A stretch of DNA of 64,000 nt from Heliopora coerulea (Eukaryota; Cnidaria; Anthozoa; Scleralcyonacea; Helioporidae), in NCBI GenBank assembly GCA_030142905.1, contig JASJOG010000071.1, positions 1,256,001 through 1,320,000 on the forward strand. The letters run 5' to 3'. A model generated the notes under the pieces. That model saw only the letters and a list, made by a program, of their open reading frames with translations, did no database searches and was not told the DNA's origin. A program made the position numbers and the translations under genes. Positions within the stretch are counted from its first letter, which is position 1; each line of letters starts with the position of its first letter. Positions 24,666 to 48,655 of the stretch are shown here, piece after piece.

Positions 24666-25808
24666 GCTGTTATAAACAAAACCAATTAAAGAAGCTCATG
24701 GTTCTTTCCACCAGCACTCTAAAATAGCATTGAATAAAATTACCAGCAAGTGAAAAATTGCTTATGCCATGTAATAGTATAAGCTACATGAATGTTAGAC
24801 ATTCTTTCATGAGTTCTTCATCACAAATGACCATCACTGTAGTAAACCTTTGGCCTATATTAACTGGGGCTTCTTACAGTTATCTACTGATTCAATTACC
24901 AGAATGCTTTGAAATTCATAAATCATATTTGTGATATCAATCAAGATAATTTGCAGTGTGTCAACATTAAATTTTTTGTATGAAAAAGAAATTGCAATAA
25001 TTCTGGACTCTATATTCAACAAATGTGCTTGAAAAGGGACTAGCTGTTGCTAGGAAAGGAAGATATCTCAATGAAGATCCAAGAATCTTAAAGGCTTGCA
25101 GTACTACATGTTGTATGACATACAATTCAGTCAAAGTACTTTCATGTACAAACATAGTCACCATTTTCAGTTAAAGGATATGCAGTTATAGGTAGTATAC
25201 TGTTGATATATATTATAAGTTCTTGAAGTGTTGGATCCAAAGCAAGATTTCGTGTAAAAGTCACTACAGAAAGATACACAGACTGGTACAGTATATAAAA
25301 TTGTAATTCAATACCAAAGCAAGATTGAATATAAAACTCATTGACTGCTCTTAAGATCAAACTGCTCGATGAAAATAAATCCAAGAACTTCATTTAGATG
25401 AAATAGTGAATCTTAGTGAAACTCACATCCGCTACAATTTTTGTGGGACCAGCATTATAACTGAATTTTAAAGGAATTGCTTGAAGCCTCTCCTTATATT
25501 ATACAGTAGAAAGTTTAATCCAAATTTTACAGGAGCATGCAATATAGTAGAATCCCATGTCCAGGTGGAATATTATTGCTTAATATTGATTTTGAAATTA
25601 CACTACCGTACTCTGACACCCGAAATAGCACATTCAAATACGAATGAGCCATCAAATTTACATGTACTTGGTTTTGGTAACAGTACAACTTTGTAAAGGC
25701 CCTCCACTTACCATAAACTGGAGCATATAATAGATGAGAATATATTTAAGTCTGTTTTACTGGACTCTGTTATTATAGTTTAAAAGTTTGACGTTAACTG
25801 AGATTCCA
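24666..25808. other. Non-coding stretch downstream of the CDCA3-like gene
   Basis: Small ORFs at 24967-25164, 25142-25393 and 25481-25696 show no motif. No repeat boundary was identified. It probably contains the 3' untranslated region of the leftward gene ending at 25809. Confidence 0.4.
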
Positions 25809-26573
25809 CTACCGAACAATTTCTGTATTCTCTTTTCCAGGGAATAGCTCTTCAACCAACGACTCTTCTAGATTATTGTATTTCTTATATCGTATCAGCG
25901 CTGTGGTCTTGGAATTCTTGTCGTTATTCGGTTTCCTTTCGTGGTTAACTTCCCCATTCCGTTCAGCCAAGGGTGACCGCGGACTTTTCTCCACAAATGC
26001 TTTCTTCAGGGATTTCTTCGAGGGCTGGGAAGTCTTGGTTTTCCTTGTAACTTTAGACGGCTTCCTTTCCTTTTCTTTGGAAGTAGTTCTAGATCGCGGT
26101 CGAGAAGGCGTACTGGATAAACATATCGAATCAAAATGTTCCAGTTGGCTTGACTGCTCTTCTTTTAGCTTCAGAATTGTTTTCGTTGAATGTATAATCT
26201 CTTTATCGCTAGACAAACTGTCTGAGCTGTTTGTCAAGTGTAAGATCGGAGTGCCAAACAGTTTCAGTTGTTGAATTTTCGCCCAAAGTTCATTCCCGGT
26301 GTCTTCGTCTGTTTTGGTTTCCTATAAATGATGAGCAGTAATGGGTGTTCGTTTTATTTCGTTTGATGGCGATCTTGGATCTCCGACAACCATTCCCATA
26401 TCGTCTCCATCAGCTCTAGATTTCTCGCTTCTGTAGTGCACTGGCGTCTTCTCAAAATTATTGCTTAGAGATCGAGGATCCAGCATTTGAGAAATCCCCA
26501 TTTCCCCGTCGATTTCTGGCTTTGAAGGTCCTCCATCTGCCTGGAAAGGAGATTTGCTTTCGCTTAATCCCAT
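25809..26573 (-). CDS. cdca3: CDCA3/Tome-1-like cell-division protein, one in-frame TAG
   Basis: A single frame runs from ATG 26573 to the stop at 25809 (255 codons), broken only by TAG at 26322-26324. The N-terminus MGLSESKS could be myristoylated. Two 'DPRS.S' blocks are present, LDPRSLSNNFEKTPV and VGDPRSPSNEIKRTPI, the repeated DPRSP...TP signature of CDCA3. The C-terminal half is basic and Ser/Thr-rich, with many SP/TP sites (SPRSPLAE), and ends FPGKENTEIV, a KEN box near the C-terminus, as in vertebrate CDCA3. CDCA3 is the F-box-linked trigger of mitotic entry and is itself an APC/C-Cdh1 substrate. Composition and motif order support the call. The TAG lies after the second DPRSP block, and no GT donor allows it to be spliced out, so this is either a polymorphism or error, readthrough, or a young processed pseudogene (no introns seen). 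Confidence 0.62.
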
Positions 26574-26650
26574 TTCTTAGTGAAATGCCGTTAAAAATTG
26601 AGTTTGGTTCTCGACCACAATGCCTTCGCATGAACTGCTCATAACAAAAT

Positions 26651-26684
26651 TTCAAATTTAAACACCATTAACAATACAACCAAT
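26651..26684 (-). promoter_or_regulatory. CCAAT plus CHR-like promoter elements upstream of the CDCA3-like gene
   Basis: On the minus strand an inverted CCAAT box (ATTGG, 26684-26680) is followed 23 bases later by TTTGAA (26656-26651), with TTTAAA beside it. This lies about 80 bases upstream of the ATG at 26573. CCAAT boxes combined with a TTTGAA or TTTAAA cell-cycle homology region drive G2/M genes in animals through NF-Y and the DREAM/MMB complexes. The match is by motif and position only. Confidence 0.4.
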
Positions 26685-27223
26685 CAGAAAAAAGTTTACT
26701 TTAGTTTTAGTGGTATACCGCTGACGCAGAGAAAGATGCGACGGTTAACTTCCAGATCTAGACTAGAAATACGTGCACGCAACAACCCCTCGCCCCCCCT
26801 TCCAATATATCTCTCGAAAATCCAAGTAACATTGATAATTTTTCAAAATTCTCAAAAAGACAAATCCTCCTGACTATAACTGGAAGGGGACATGCAATAA
26901 AAAAAATTCCACACAGAATTTGGCCGCAAATAAACAACAATCCAAACTGGAAATTATTTTTTATTTAGACTGCTTATAGTCATATTTACGTTTAAAATTT
27001 CAATTCTGCTTTATTAAGACAAAAAGTTCGGTGAGAATAACGTTCAACGGCTTAACAAATGGTAAGATGTCCATCCTTACAATTAAATTATTAAACAACG
27101 AATGATAGGATCAATACCCTGAATTATTTGCGGGTTTATGGTAATTGGTGTCGTTTTCCAATTAGACTTCTCACTCATTTTGCCTTAAAGAAAGATTGTT
27201 TTATTAGATGGCCAGACTTTTCG
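26685..27223. other. Non-coding stretch between CDCA3-like gene and Crypton copy
   Basis: No gene was recognised. It contains the presumed upstream promoter region of the leftward CDCA3-like gene, and a minus-strand ORF (26758-26940) without motif. Confidence 0.4.
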
Positions 27224-28800
27224 TCTTAAAAGTGGAGCATTCTCATAGGTTATCAAACGGATACGGCATTACGGAGAGCTCATGATTAAATATTTTTCTG
27301 ACATTTTTTGAGACTTAAAAAATTGATAAATTATACGTTACCTCGAAGTTGGTTACAAATGTCTTTAAGATCTGCTATGATAAGGGTTTATGCTAAGTAT
27401 TCATCCGGAAGTACAAGACTTTGGTGACGAAAATGAAACGAATTACGAAATCGACGAAGTAAATAAAGAAAACATGAACGAATTCTGCAATTTTATCGCT
27501 GACCAAAAATCGGAAAATACAAAACATACAACAAAATACGACAAGCAAACCTTGTGCAAGTTTTGTCGAAAGAAGAACGAGAAGAGGGAAGTAAAAGACG
27601 TACTTTTTCCAAGGCAAAACATCAATAAAAAAGAAAAATGGCGTATAAACCTGCATCTCTTGCGTAATTTCTACTAAGCATTCAGTGGCACCTCAACACA
27701 AAGGGTTCAACGGTAAATTTACTCACAGACGACTTTAAACTTTCCTGAGAGGTTTTAAAATCCTGATGAAAGCATGACCGGTCGAATACGGTAAAGATCA
27801 TCATGCACAAATCACTTTCGAAATGAGAAAGATTGAAGCGGACAACTGTTTTGCCGAAGGATAATTTGGTTACCAAAAACAAGTAGCTTTGCAGCGAGTT
27901 ACCTGGTGGCTGTTTACCTTGTATTTTTGTTTCGAGCCAAAAATACATCCTAACGTCTTCAATGGGGTGACATTTCATAGCGAAAAAAATCCTGATTGAG
28001 GCAATGAAATCTTTGTGTGGAAAGCGGAGAAAGCATCCAAAGACTGTCATGGCCTGGACAACTCTTCTGGATGACGAGTGTTCTATCCCACTTCTCAAAC
28101 AATTGACCATGAACGCTGTCCGGTTAAATACTGCAAAATGTTCAAAAATAATCGTCGTACAGAGATGAATGAACCAGAATCTTCATTCTACTTTACCAAC
28201 AAACACCAGCAAAATCCAGGTGGTAATATTTCGTACAAGAAGTCTCCCTTAGGGAAAAATGAAATCGGGAAGCTACTTTTGAAAGCTGCTCAAAACAATT
28301 CCGTTCGCAGAACTTGTACTTCAAAGCTACTCGATTCAGACGTACCTGTGATTGTGCAGCTCAGGTAAGTGGTTACCAGAACGTGAAAAGTCCCAAGATT
28401 TATACTAATCGACATCTATTCAACTTCAGCAAAGAATGTCGTTTTAATACAGTTAGTCGCTTAGCAAATGTTCTGACAGCAAGCGAGTTCCCTTACGTCT
28501 TTTGTTCATATAAATCAGAAAGAACCAAGACAAAGCGTTGCTGCAAAAAGTGAACAGTTGGCAAATGCATATTCCAAGGAGCTAACTTTAAGAACTGCTC
28601 TGTCAAGTCATAAATTGTCGAGTTACTGAGGTGGCGAAACCAGCCGCAGGCACCAAGAAAGCCATTTCCTTTGCCGGTCTTAAATCATTTACTGGCTTCA
28701 GTGTTCAAATAATGTAAACAACTTGCGAGAGATCCATACAAGGGAAAAAAGAACGAGACCAAATCGATTTGCTTCAATACGGTACCTTGGTACGGTTTGT
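27224..28800 (+). mobile_element. Decayed Crypton (tyrosine recombinase, KIAA1958-like) copy 1
   Basis: ORF 27390-27677 reads MLSIHPEVQDFGDENE and NKENMNEFCNFIADQKSENT, the N-terminal part of the DUF3504/KIAA1958-type Crypton recombinase. After a degraded middle, 28078-28560 resumes with TIDHERCPVKYCKMFKNNRR, FYFTNKHQQNPGGN, SPLGKNEIGKLL and RRTCTSKLLDSDVP. In the functional family the last block is preceded by His (H-x-x-R box). Here it is Asn, and about ten residues before it are missing. The same block, with flanks, occurs inverted at 56110-57700. Crypton recombinases cut and rejoin circular intermediates with a nucleophilic Tyr; this copy is broken. Confidence 0.72.
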
Positions 28801-28857
28801 TCAACAACATACCAGTCTCCCAGCTGGCACACGGCATTTTTGAGTGACCGGAACCCA

Positions 28858-29770
28858 TGGATATATATATATATATAGTAGGTATTAGTCGGTAGTAGGT
28901 ACTGTAAAACTCCCTATATGTTCTGAGATTCGGGTACGAAAATATCGGGCGAGTTTGGCCGAAATACAACGCTTCGCAGCATTGACACTTGTATTGATAA
29001 ACTACGTGGCCCACAAGTATCACGGCAAAAACTTTTGAAAACAACGATCTCATTAACATGGGGATTCTATTTTTAACGTGGAAGAAATTGGACAGTCGTC
29101 TACCTGGCCAGAAGATAAACCGTAAAGATATGTCAGGAAAAGCAGAATATAATTTTTGGATTTGTGTCCCTATTTGTAAACAATGGGAACCCGTAAAAAG
29201 GAGAGAAAAAAGTTATGGTTTTTGAGTCATGTTGTTCATTAGAGTCTGGTGATTTACGGTAAAAAAGTTTATCAAGAAAAACACTAATGCAGCGATCGAG
29301 AAACACGTCAGGACAGCCATTGAAAAAGATTTTTTTCTTCTTTTTTTCTTTTGAGTTTTAAGGAGTTCAGAGTGGAAAAGGTGTTATGAGAAGCAGATTT
29401 TAAAGTAGCGATCAATTGAAGTGTAAATGAGACCTCGTTTAAACGAAAGAGGGATGAAACTGTCAAAGTTGGTAAATAAACCAGTTAAAGTGGGTTTTCG
29501 ATAAACCGAGGTTGTCGATTAAAATATCTAGGAAAGGGAGGGTAGAATTGGTTTCAAGTTCACTGGTGAAAGTTAGATTAGGGTGCTGTGAATTCAAGTA
29601 ATTCTGGAAGGAAAGAACCGTGTTCACGAGAACGGAAAATAACAAAACAGTCATCAACATAACGTCAAAAATAAAAGGATTTAAATTCAGCAAGGCAATT
29701 AGCTAACCAATTGCGCTCTTTGCATGTGGCAACGAAACGTTGGTAAAATTTTATCCAAACTTATCGTTTG
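28858..29770 (-). pseudogene. Penelope-like retroelement fragment (reverse transcriptase end and GIY-YIG endonuclease)
   Basis: On the minus strand 29710-29463 reads NWLANCLAEFKSFYF, RYVDDCFVIF (RT catalytic YVDD), then NSQHPNLTFTSELE and LPFLDILIDN, the order of Penelope-type RT. Downstream, about 29012-28925 reads VVYQYKCQCCEALYFGQTR, the start of the GIY-YIG-type endonuclease with its Cys pair. Frames shift between the pieces and stops are frequent. A (AT)n run at 28860-28876 separates it from the Crypton copy. Confidence 0.65.
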
Positions 29771-30141
29771 TCTCAATTATTCATGGGTTTCCACCTTAAG
29801 ATATTCAGATGAGTTCTTACTTTCTTACTACGACTACGTTTTCTGCCCGGAAAATCTGTAGCTACGGTTATAACAGAAAGATACAATAAAAGGAACGCTG
29901 ACTACCTTCCGACACTTTCAACGCTTCGAACTGAAATTGGGAAAAGCAAAACTTGACCTACTCTCGAGTATTTGAACCCCTTTTAAGCAGCGGCCCTCGT
30001 GGAGATGGAAAGTGGCCGCTTAATTGGGTTTGCCGTTTAATAAAGGTTTGTCACAAACTAGCGTAAGGTATGGTATAAAGTCACTGTATTTGGAAACAAA
30101 CACGCATCAAGGTTTGTGGCAACTGTTGACTAATGTGGCAA
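29771..30141. other. Short non-coding stretch
   Basis: No gene or repeat structure was recognised here. Confidence 0.4.
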
Positions 30142-30309
30142 CTAATTACTTATTAACTCGAGAGGAAGCTATTTACAAGGCAAAGGTCATTAACAACAAC
30201 TGACACGACAATACTGATGTGTAAGATGACGTAGGATTGTCGGGTCAGTTGTTGTTAATGACTTTTGCATTGTAAATAGCTTCCTCTCGAGTTAATAAGT
30301 AATTAGCAA
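30139..30309. mobile_element. 165-bp MITE-like hairpin with CAA flanks
   Basis: The element 30142-30306 is one near-perfect inverted repeat. Arms of about 70 bases begin CTAATTACTTATTAACTCGA and end with its complement, around a loop of about 25 bases. CAA flanks both sides (30139-30141 and 30307-30309) and could be a 3-bp target duplication. The superfamily is not identified. Confidence 0.7.
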
Positions 30310-30344
30310 TGCGTTCTGTCGTGTTAATATCTCAGGTATAGGAT

Positions 30345-30560
30345 TCCTAACTTCCGTTGTTCACACTGTATATATATTTGGTTTGTTTTGTAAATCACTC
30401 TGTCTGATGTGGACTTTGTAATAAAGTCGAAATATTACAGTCTCGTATACCCGTCTTGTTTTCACTCATATCTTGAGTTTTCCAAGATGCCTTTATTTTT
30501 CGGATTATGTTTTATTTTATACTTTTTTAAGTTGTCGGCTGGCCGTGTTTTTTAAATTTT
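30345..30560 (+). repeat. Penelope-terminus-like repeat, copy 2, with ribozyme-like core
   Basis: Matches the 24.5 kb copy from TCACACTGTATATATAT through TTGAGTTTTCCAAGATG. It contains CTGATGTG, the stem GACTTT/AAAGTC with loop GTAAT, and GAAATATTACAGTC. The trailing part ends in AAGTTGTCGGCTGGCCG, the complement of the 24.42 kb text. It lies beyond the 5' side of the minus-strand Penelope fragment, so it may be another insertion. Confidence 0.45.
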
Positions 30561-31581
30561 AAAAATAACGCCGAAACTCGAACGCTGTTTAGAATAGTGC
30601 TTAAAGCTCCTTTCTTATTTGCAACAAAGCTAAAATGTTAACACTTTGTCAAGAAATATGGCAAACCCCCATTAACCTCAAAAGTAGGGGAGGACAGGCC
30701 CCTATTCTTACAAAAGTAGGCGCCTATGCTCGTCCGTCATCAGGTCTCGTGAGCTCGGGCGAAACTACCAGCATTAAATTCTCGATGGCCGCTTAATAAA
30801 GGTAAAAAACAATAGGAAAACCCTAATGACGATATTCATCATTTCAAGGTGTGACACTGGGCTGGCTCTACAGTGCATTTCTTATTTTAACAATTCAACA
30901 GGCAACTACTTCGGCTAAACAGCATTGCATAATTCGGGCTACGCCATCAACAGCTGCAATATATCCAATGATGCTGGTCTCGGTAATTATCCATCAACTA
31001 GCGTTGGACGAAATTACTAAAACTACTCTTAAAATACAAAACCTCCAAATAGTTTCATATATCTTTTTTACATAATAAGCTTGAAATCATTCAATAAAGT
31101 ATACATGTTGTGGATTTAAAAGACAAACTTACCAGCATGCGCAAGACTTTCAACTGTTCTAACACAGATCCTTCCACCATTTATAACACACAAACACAGG
31201 TAAAAAAAACGAAAATACACCATTAAATAGATCCGGGAAATAATTAATTTCCACAATCCGATTCCTTACAAGAGTATTTCAAGAAGCAATTATTCAAGTT
31301 GCCATCAAGATATCGGTTCCAAAATGACGAGCCAGTATCGTGTGATGCAACGCACAGGATTACGGTAGGTAATCCTCGAGGGACACCGGAGAGAAAGACG
31401 AGGTAATGGATAATATAATATAGAAAATATTTAAGGGCATCGAATTACTCTTTGAAATTAAGATTGTAAATGGTCATTACAAGTTTCCGTAGATTCTCTG
31501 AAGTCATGTCAAGACCACTTCAAGTCGAATCACAAACATTGTTAAAATGTCTACTGAGTCTGTCGCAAGACATAGATATGT
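30561..31581. other. Non-coding stretch including the presumed Cdc42 3' untranslated region
   Basis: The Cdc42 stop codon is at 31582-31584, so the sequence to its left should hold the 3' untranslated region. No other gene is seen; the plus-strand ORF 30851-31075 has no motif. Confidence 0.45.
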
Positions 31582-43963
<12,382 letters not shown>

Positions 43964-46290
43964 CAAGGCTCGAAATACCGCATGCACACGTGCACGAATG
44001 CACGTAAAATTTGAGGTGTGCACGTACCTTTTGTCACTTACATGCACCGCGTGCACGTAGAAATTTTCACACAGTGACTGCATGGGCTGCACATCATAAT
44101 CAGCATCATTACCTTAGCTTCAGAGCAAATAGCATATCAATATTATGTAGCTGATAGTTCAATCGTGGACGATTCCAATCCACTGTCCAATCTTACGCCC
44201 GTCTTTTCGCCAAAATCCTCAAGTGAGCCTGCGGTCTGAGAAGTCTAAATTACAAACACTTCAAGTAAACCAAATCATTATGCATCAAATCATCATACCG
44301 CTCAATTTGCTTACTTGACCATGAATATATCATGAAACGAAGCAACTAGCTGTCAATAAAAGCGTTTTTTAACACCAATCCTTTTGTTGATTCAAAAAAA
44401 AAGCCAAGAATTTAGTAGAACGAAGTTCTTATGATCCTGGAACTCAATCTAATTCTGAAGTTGGCAATGCCGATGATGAGTCACCACTTGCGGTACGACA
44501 ACAACACAATTCAGGTTTAGATTTTGTTGCTGCTTCTTTTAGTATTTCTGATTGTGACACTGGACAAGATAACCCGGCCAAAACCTTTGAAAGTTTATCG
44601 ATTTCAGGCCTCATGGCAGCAAGGTAAGGCTTGGCTAAAATTTGATGAAAAAACCCTGCCAAATGTACTGTGACACTTGCCAACAATTTGACAAATCCAA
44701 AAAGCCAAATTCTTTTCGTAATGGGTGTGCCAGCTTCAGGAAAAGAATTGTGCAAGACCACGAGAAATCTTGTCAGCATCTCAATGCCACGTCTGCTCAT
44801 GAAATATCGCTTACCCGTCCAACACAACGACGTCTAGAGAAGGCTATTACAACCATGGAAAAACAAGACTTCTCCCAGACAAAAGTGCTGTTTACAACTA
44901 TTTATTATTTAATCCAAAACAGCAGGCCATTTGCAGATTTTAAAGGTTTAACAGAGTTGCAAAGAACAAATGGAGTTACTCTGGGAGAAACTTATTGTAA
45001 TGATAAACAGGCAAAAACTTTTGCTAATTACATTTTTCAGGCAGAAAGACAAACTCTAGCTGAAAGTGTTACATCAAGCGAGATTCTTGCGTTCATTGCA
45101 GATGGTAGCACTGACAGGGGGACAATTGATGACGAAGCAGTTTACATCCGTTACATTAAACCTTGCACCTCTAAACCATTTACCAGTTTTGTAGCATTAA
45201 AAGCCCTAGAAAAGAGTGATGCAGATCATGTTTTTGAGGCAATTAGTAACGCTTTGAGTGACATTTGTCCACACTGGCGAGCAAAATTAATTGGCTGCTG
45301 CATCGATGGTGCAAGTGTAAATATGGGAAGAATAAAAGGAGTAGTCACAAGGTTCAAGAATGTTATTCCACATATTTTAGCCATTCACTGCTGTGCCCAC
45401 AGGTTAGAACTTGCTATCAAAGACACCATGAATGGAAATACCATACTTTGAAACAGTTGACAAGCTTTTGGATGAAATCTATCGTTTCTATAAGAACTCG
45501 CCGCTTTCATGGAGCTCACTCAAGATGTCTGCTGAATCTCTCAGCCTTCCAGTCCTTAAACCAATTAAAGCAACAGGAACACAATGGTTGGCACACCACT
45601 CCCATGCCTTGGAAGTGATCCACAAGGATTGGTTAGTCTTAGTTACTCACTTTGAACAAGTGTCCATTCAAGGGTCTGGCAAACCAGGAAACAAAGAGAA
45701 GGCAAAATCATGGCTGAAAATACTCATTTCAAGTAAATTTGTGATGTTCATGAATTTTCTCTTGAAGTTTTTCAAGTACGTGAGTATACTAAGTTTGATT
45801 TTCCAACGAAACGATACAACACCAGACAGTTTACCAAAACACATCCAGTCCACAAAACAAAAGCTGGTCAGACTAAAAGACTGTACAAAACTAAATGAAA
45901 TACTTGGAAATGATGTTGAGAGCAAAGATGGATTTTTGTTTTATCACAACAGAGAACTAGACAAACCTATTGGTGGTACTGCTCAGTTACGCTCAACCAC
46001 TGTTGTTAGAGAAGCAGCAGTAAGAAGTAATGTAAATCATACTCAGGTCAAAAATTTAGCCGAGACTGTCATCACAAAGGCTATTGCACACATTGATCAG
46101 AGGTTTCATACTGTCCTCCAGGCAGATATAGAAGGCATCATGGATTCATTCAGTGTTTTTGATCCAGCTATACTGCCTAGTAAAGAGGATGAATTGGAAG
46201 AGTATTGTAATGATTCAGTGGAAAGTCTTTTTCTACATTTCAAATCCTTAATGAAAGGGACTGCTTTAGAAGAGATTCACAGTGAATAGT
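43964..46290 (+). pseudogene. hAT transposase gene of the ZNF862-like type, frameshifted, with probable left terminus
   Basis: A hAT-like terminus CAAGGCTCGAAATACCGC (43964) with GTGCACG-rich subterminal text precedes coding sequence from about 44450. The order is KAWLKFDEKT, a Cys/His segment (MYCDTCQ...CASF..HEKSCQH), FADGSTDRG-like text (AFIADGSTDRGTIDDEAVYI, first acidic motif), CIDGASVNMGRIKGVV, AIHCCAHRLELAIKD, then in another frame FETVDKLLDEIYRFYKNSP, GTQWLAHHSHAL and a helical region to 46289. The change of frame at about 45440 and another near 44640 make this copy inactive. The C-terminal dimerisation segment is missing, because a Ty3/gypsy fragment follows at once. ZNF862-type proteins in animals derive from this hAT group. 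Confidence 0.7.
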
Positions 46291-46339
46291 CAATTTTGAA
46301 AGTTTTCATGTTTCGAAAAAGGATATCATCCGTTTCCAT

Positions 46340-47484
46340 CCACTATGCAGACTTTTGGTCCGAATTTGGCGTCCGATTGCAGTGCTTGGCTTGAGAATCA
46401 ACGATCCCATAAACCTGAGCCCCTAATCCATTATGAAATTCCTTCTGGTCTTGGGCAGAAAGTCAGAATGGGCCTGTTCCATCTGAAAGGCAAGAACCAC
46501 ATAGTGGTTGTAGATTATTCCAACTATCCAGAAGTATGCTTGTTAAAAGACTTACATAGCGATACGGTTATATCTCACATCAAATGTATATTAGGTCGTT
46601 TTGGAATCCCCAAAGTTGTTATTTCCGACAATGGCCCACAGTTTTTCTAGCACCCGTGTTTAAAACATTTGCTAGAGAATGGGATTTCGAACATGTAACA
46701 TCTAGTCCCGAACATCCGAAATAAAATGGAATGGCGCAAAGTGCGGTCAAGATCGTTAAGAAGATATTTAAGAAAGCATACGAACAAAATGGGGATCCGC
46801 ATCTCTCCCTTTTAGCACATCGATCGACTCCGAGCTCCAACGATACGAAGGCACTAGTCGACAAGCTGTTTGGTAGACCATTACGCATCTACTTGCCTGA
46901 TCTTGGGAAATTGGTGGCAAGATAGTCAAAAAAAGAGACTATGTTTCTCTCAACGAATGGAAAAAATCAAATGAATTTACGATCAAGGTTCCAGATCATT
47001 ACCAAATATCCCCATTGGCTCAACGGTTTGCGTTCGAGAGAAGAACAATGAAAAAATTCAAAATGTACCAATGGACGTCGAAGACAAACGTTCTGAATCA
47101 ACCTACACTGATATGACCGTTCATGACCCGCTTTCATCACAACCCGAAAATGTCTACGCGGAAACCCATATCGATGTTGTTTGAGGACATCCATGAATCC
47201 ACCAGTCCGATATGGAATCGATGAATACTTGCATAATGCACAACATCCGACATTTAAAACTTAGAACCTATTCAGACTTAAGAACTGCTGTGTTTGTTTC
47301 CGTTTGCTGGTTCTTACGTCATCAAAGAACGAAGAATATGACAATATAAAAACATTGATAGGGCCATGGTGGACTGGTGACGAACAAGAGACCAAGCTTG
47401 AGGGGGTGTGGAAAACTCTGGTTGTAAATAAGGAAGTATGAGATTATGAATAAACACAGTTTTGTTTAAGATATTTCTTCAACA
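46340..47484 (+). pseudogene. Ty3/gypsy integrase fragment with short 3' LTR-like tail
   Basis: 46345-46650 reads NQRSHKPEPLIHYEIPS, VVDYSNYPEVCLL and FGIPKVVISDNGPQF, the integrase core with its first two Asp. 46731-46925, in another frame, reads NGMAQSAVKIVKKIFKKAY, where the catalytic Glu position is Gln, followed by HRSTPSSNDTKALVDKLFGR. A frameshift and stops separate the blocks. At 47395-47410 a purine tract GAGGGGG precedes TGTGGAAAACTCTGG, and AATAAA occurs at 47448, resembling a polypurine tract and 3' LTR that could end at CAACA 47484. The LTR reading is tentative. No 5' part, gag or reverse transcriptase is present. Confidence 0.7.
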
Positions 47485-48655
47485 TGGAAACATTGATGGC
47501 GAAGCCAACACCATACTGCCGCATACAACCTTTATCATTCCCTGTCAAGATAAAAGTGTACTTAGACTTTTATTAAGAACCATGTACTATTTGGCGAGTT
47601 TTTGCAGAGAAGCAACATCAACGTCTAATGGTGAATGCTCACGATTAATGACTGCTGTTTTCAGTGCATCATGTATTTGAAGTAGTTCATCACTAAGTCT
47701 AGCTATTAGAGTATGGACATTTCTGGTGTCAAATTTTTAAACATGAAAACTTGATTTACGAGTTCGACAGTTGTTAGTCTTGAATAAGAATACCGCTAAT
47801 TGCTCGTCTTGCTAATAAGGACCATAAGTACCAAGTACACACCAAGTGAGACAAGCAGTCAATGGCGGAACAACTACTTATTGGCTTGGGGCTGCCCAGC
47901 TTAAGACTGGCGGTAGTTATTTAGTTGAATGGAAGAATCCCTCCCACCGTCAAGATCGACCGCTGGCGTCAATTCTTCGCTAATCAGATTGTTGACTTAA
48001 AGCTGATAAACTGACGATTCCTGTGGAAGTCCCGTGTTCGAACGAATGAAGATTGGATGTCCTCTCCAAGTGTGCCTTGCTGAAGATGTTGGATTCCTTA
48101 GTTGTCGTATTATCGAGAGCCCCTCTAGTCATAAGTAGCAGTATCAGATGGAAAAGAAGAACCAATATGATTAGTGCTAGATCTGACGCAGAAGCTGCCA
48201 GAGTAGTAGTAAAATTTACCACGAAACAGCCTAATGGAGCTTTCATCATCGAGTTTAATTGGTTTCAGGGTCGCAACTACAACCAAGCTGCTAAAGCTGC
48301 CAGAAGAATAGCAAATCGTATCCTCAACCACCTAAATGGACTCTACTCCAAATGGTGGTGAAGGGTGGATATCTGGCTGAACATTTACTTTCGGACGCCA
48401 CGCAAGTCCGAGATTATGCAATTTTCAATTTTAAACCAAGTTGTTGAGCCTTCGACTATCTCAATTATCTCCAGAGTCTCTTGGATGTTTAGTTAGGTGT
48501 TGAGGGCCCGACATTGGTAGACTTCAACGCGTGACGGTAGATGTGCGACTGAAACACTGTCTTTTTTATGTAAATCTCAACTAAGACAGCTTTTATATGA
48601 CCTAGTTTTACCGGGACTTCCGGTATTTTGAAAGTATAGTACTTTACCCAAAAAT
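47485..48655. other. Unassigned stretch with an ORF at 48053-48361
   Basis: The plus ORF 48053-48361 (102 codons, RWKRRTNMISARSDAEAARV) and minus text near 47700-47600 (IHDALKTAVINREHSPLDVD) are open but unrecognised. They could be remains of retroelement proteins. No host family is supported. Confidence 0.3.

Noticed and set aside
25876..26274. Plus-strand 132-codon ORF opposite the CDCA3-like gene
   Set aside because: It is antisense to the frame carrying the DPRSP-KEN motifs and shows no domain.
27682..28110. Minus ORF of 142 codons within Crypton copy 1
   Set aside because: It is antisense to the decayed recombinase middle part; the homologous copy at 57 kb does not keep it open.
48053..48361. 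Plus ORF of 102 codons as a small basic protein gene
   Set aside because: No homologous family recognised and the surroundings look like decayed repeats; left as unassigned.
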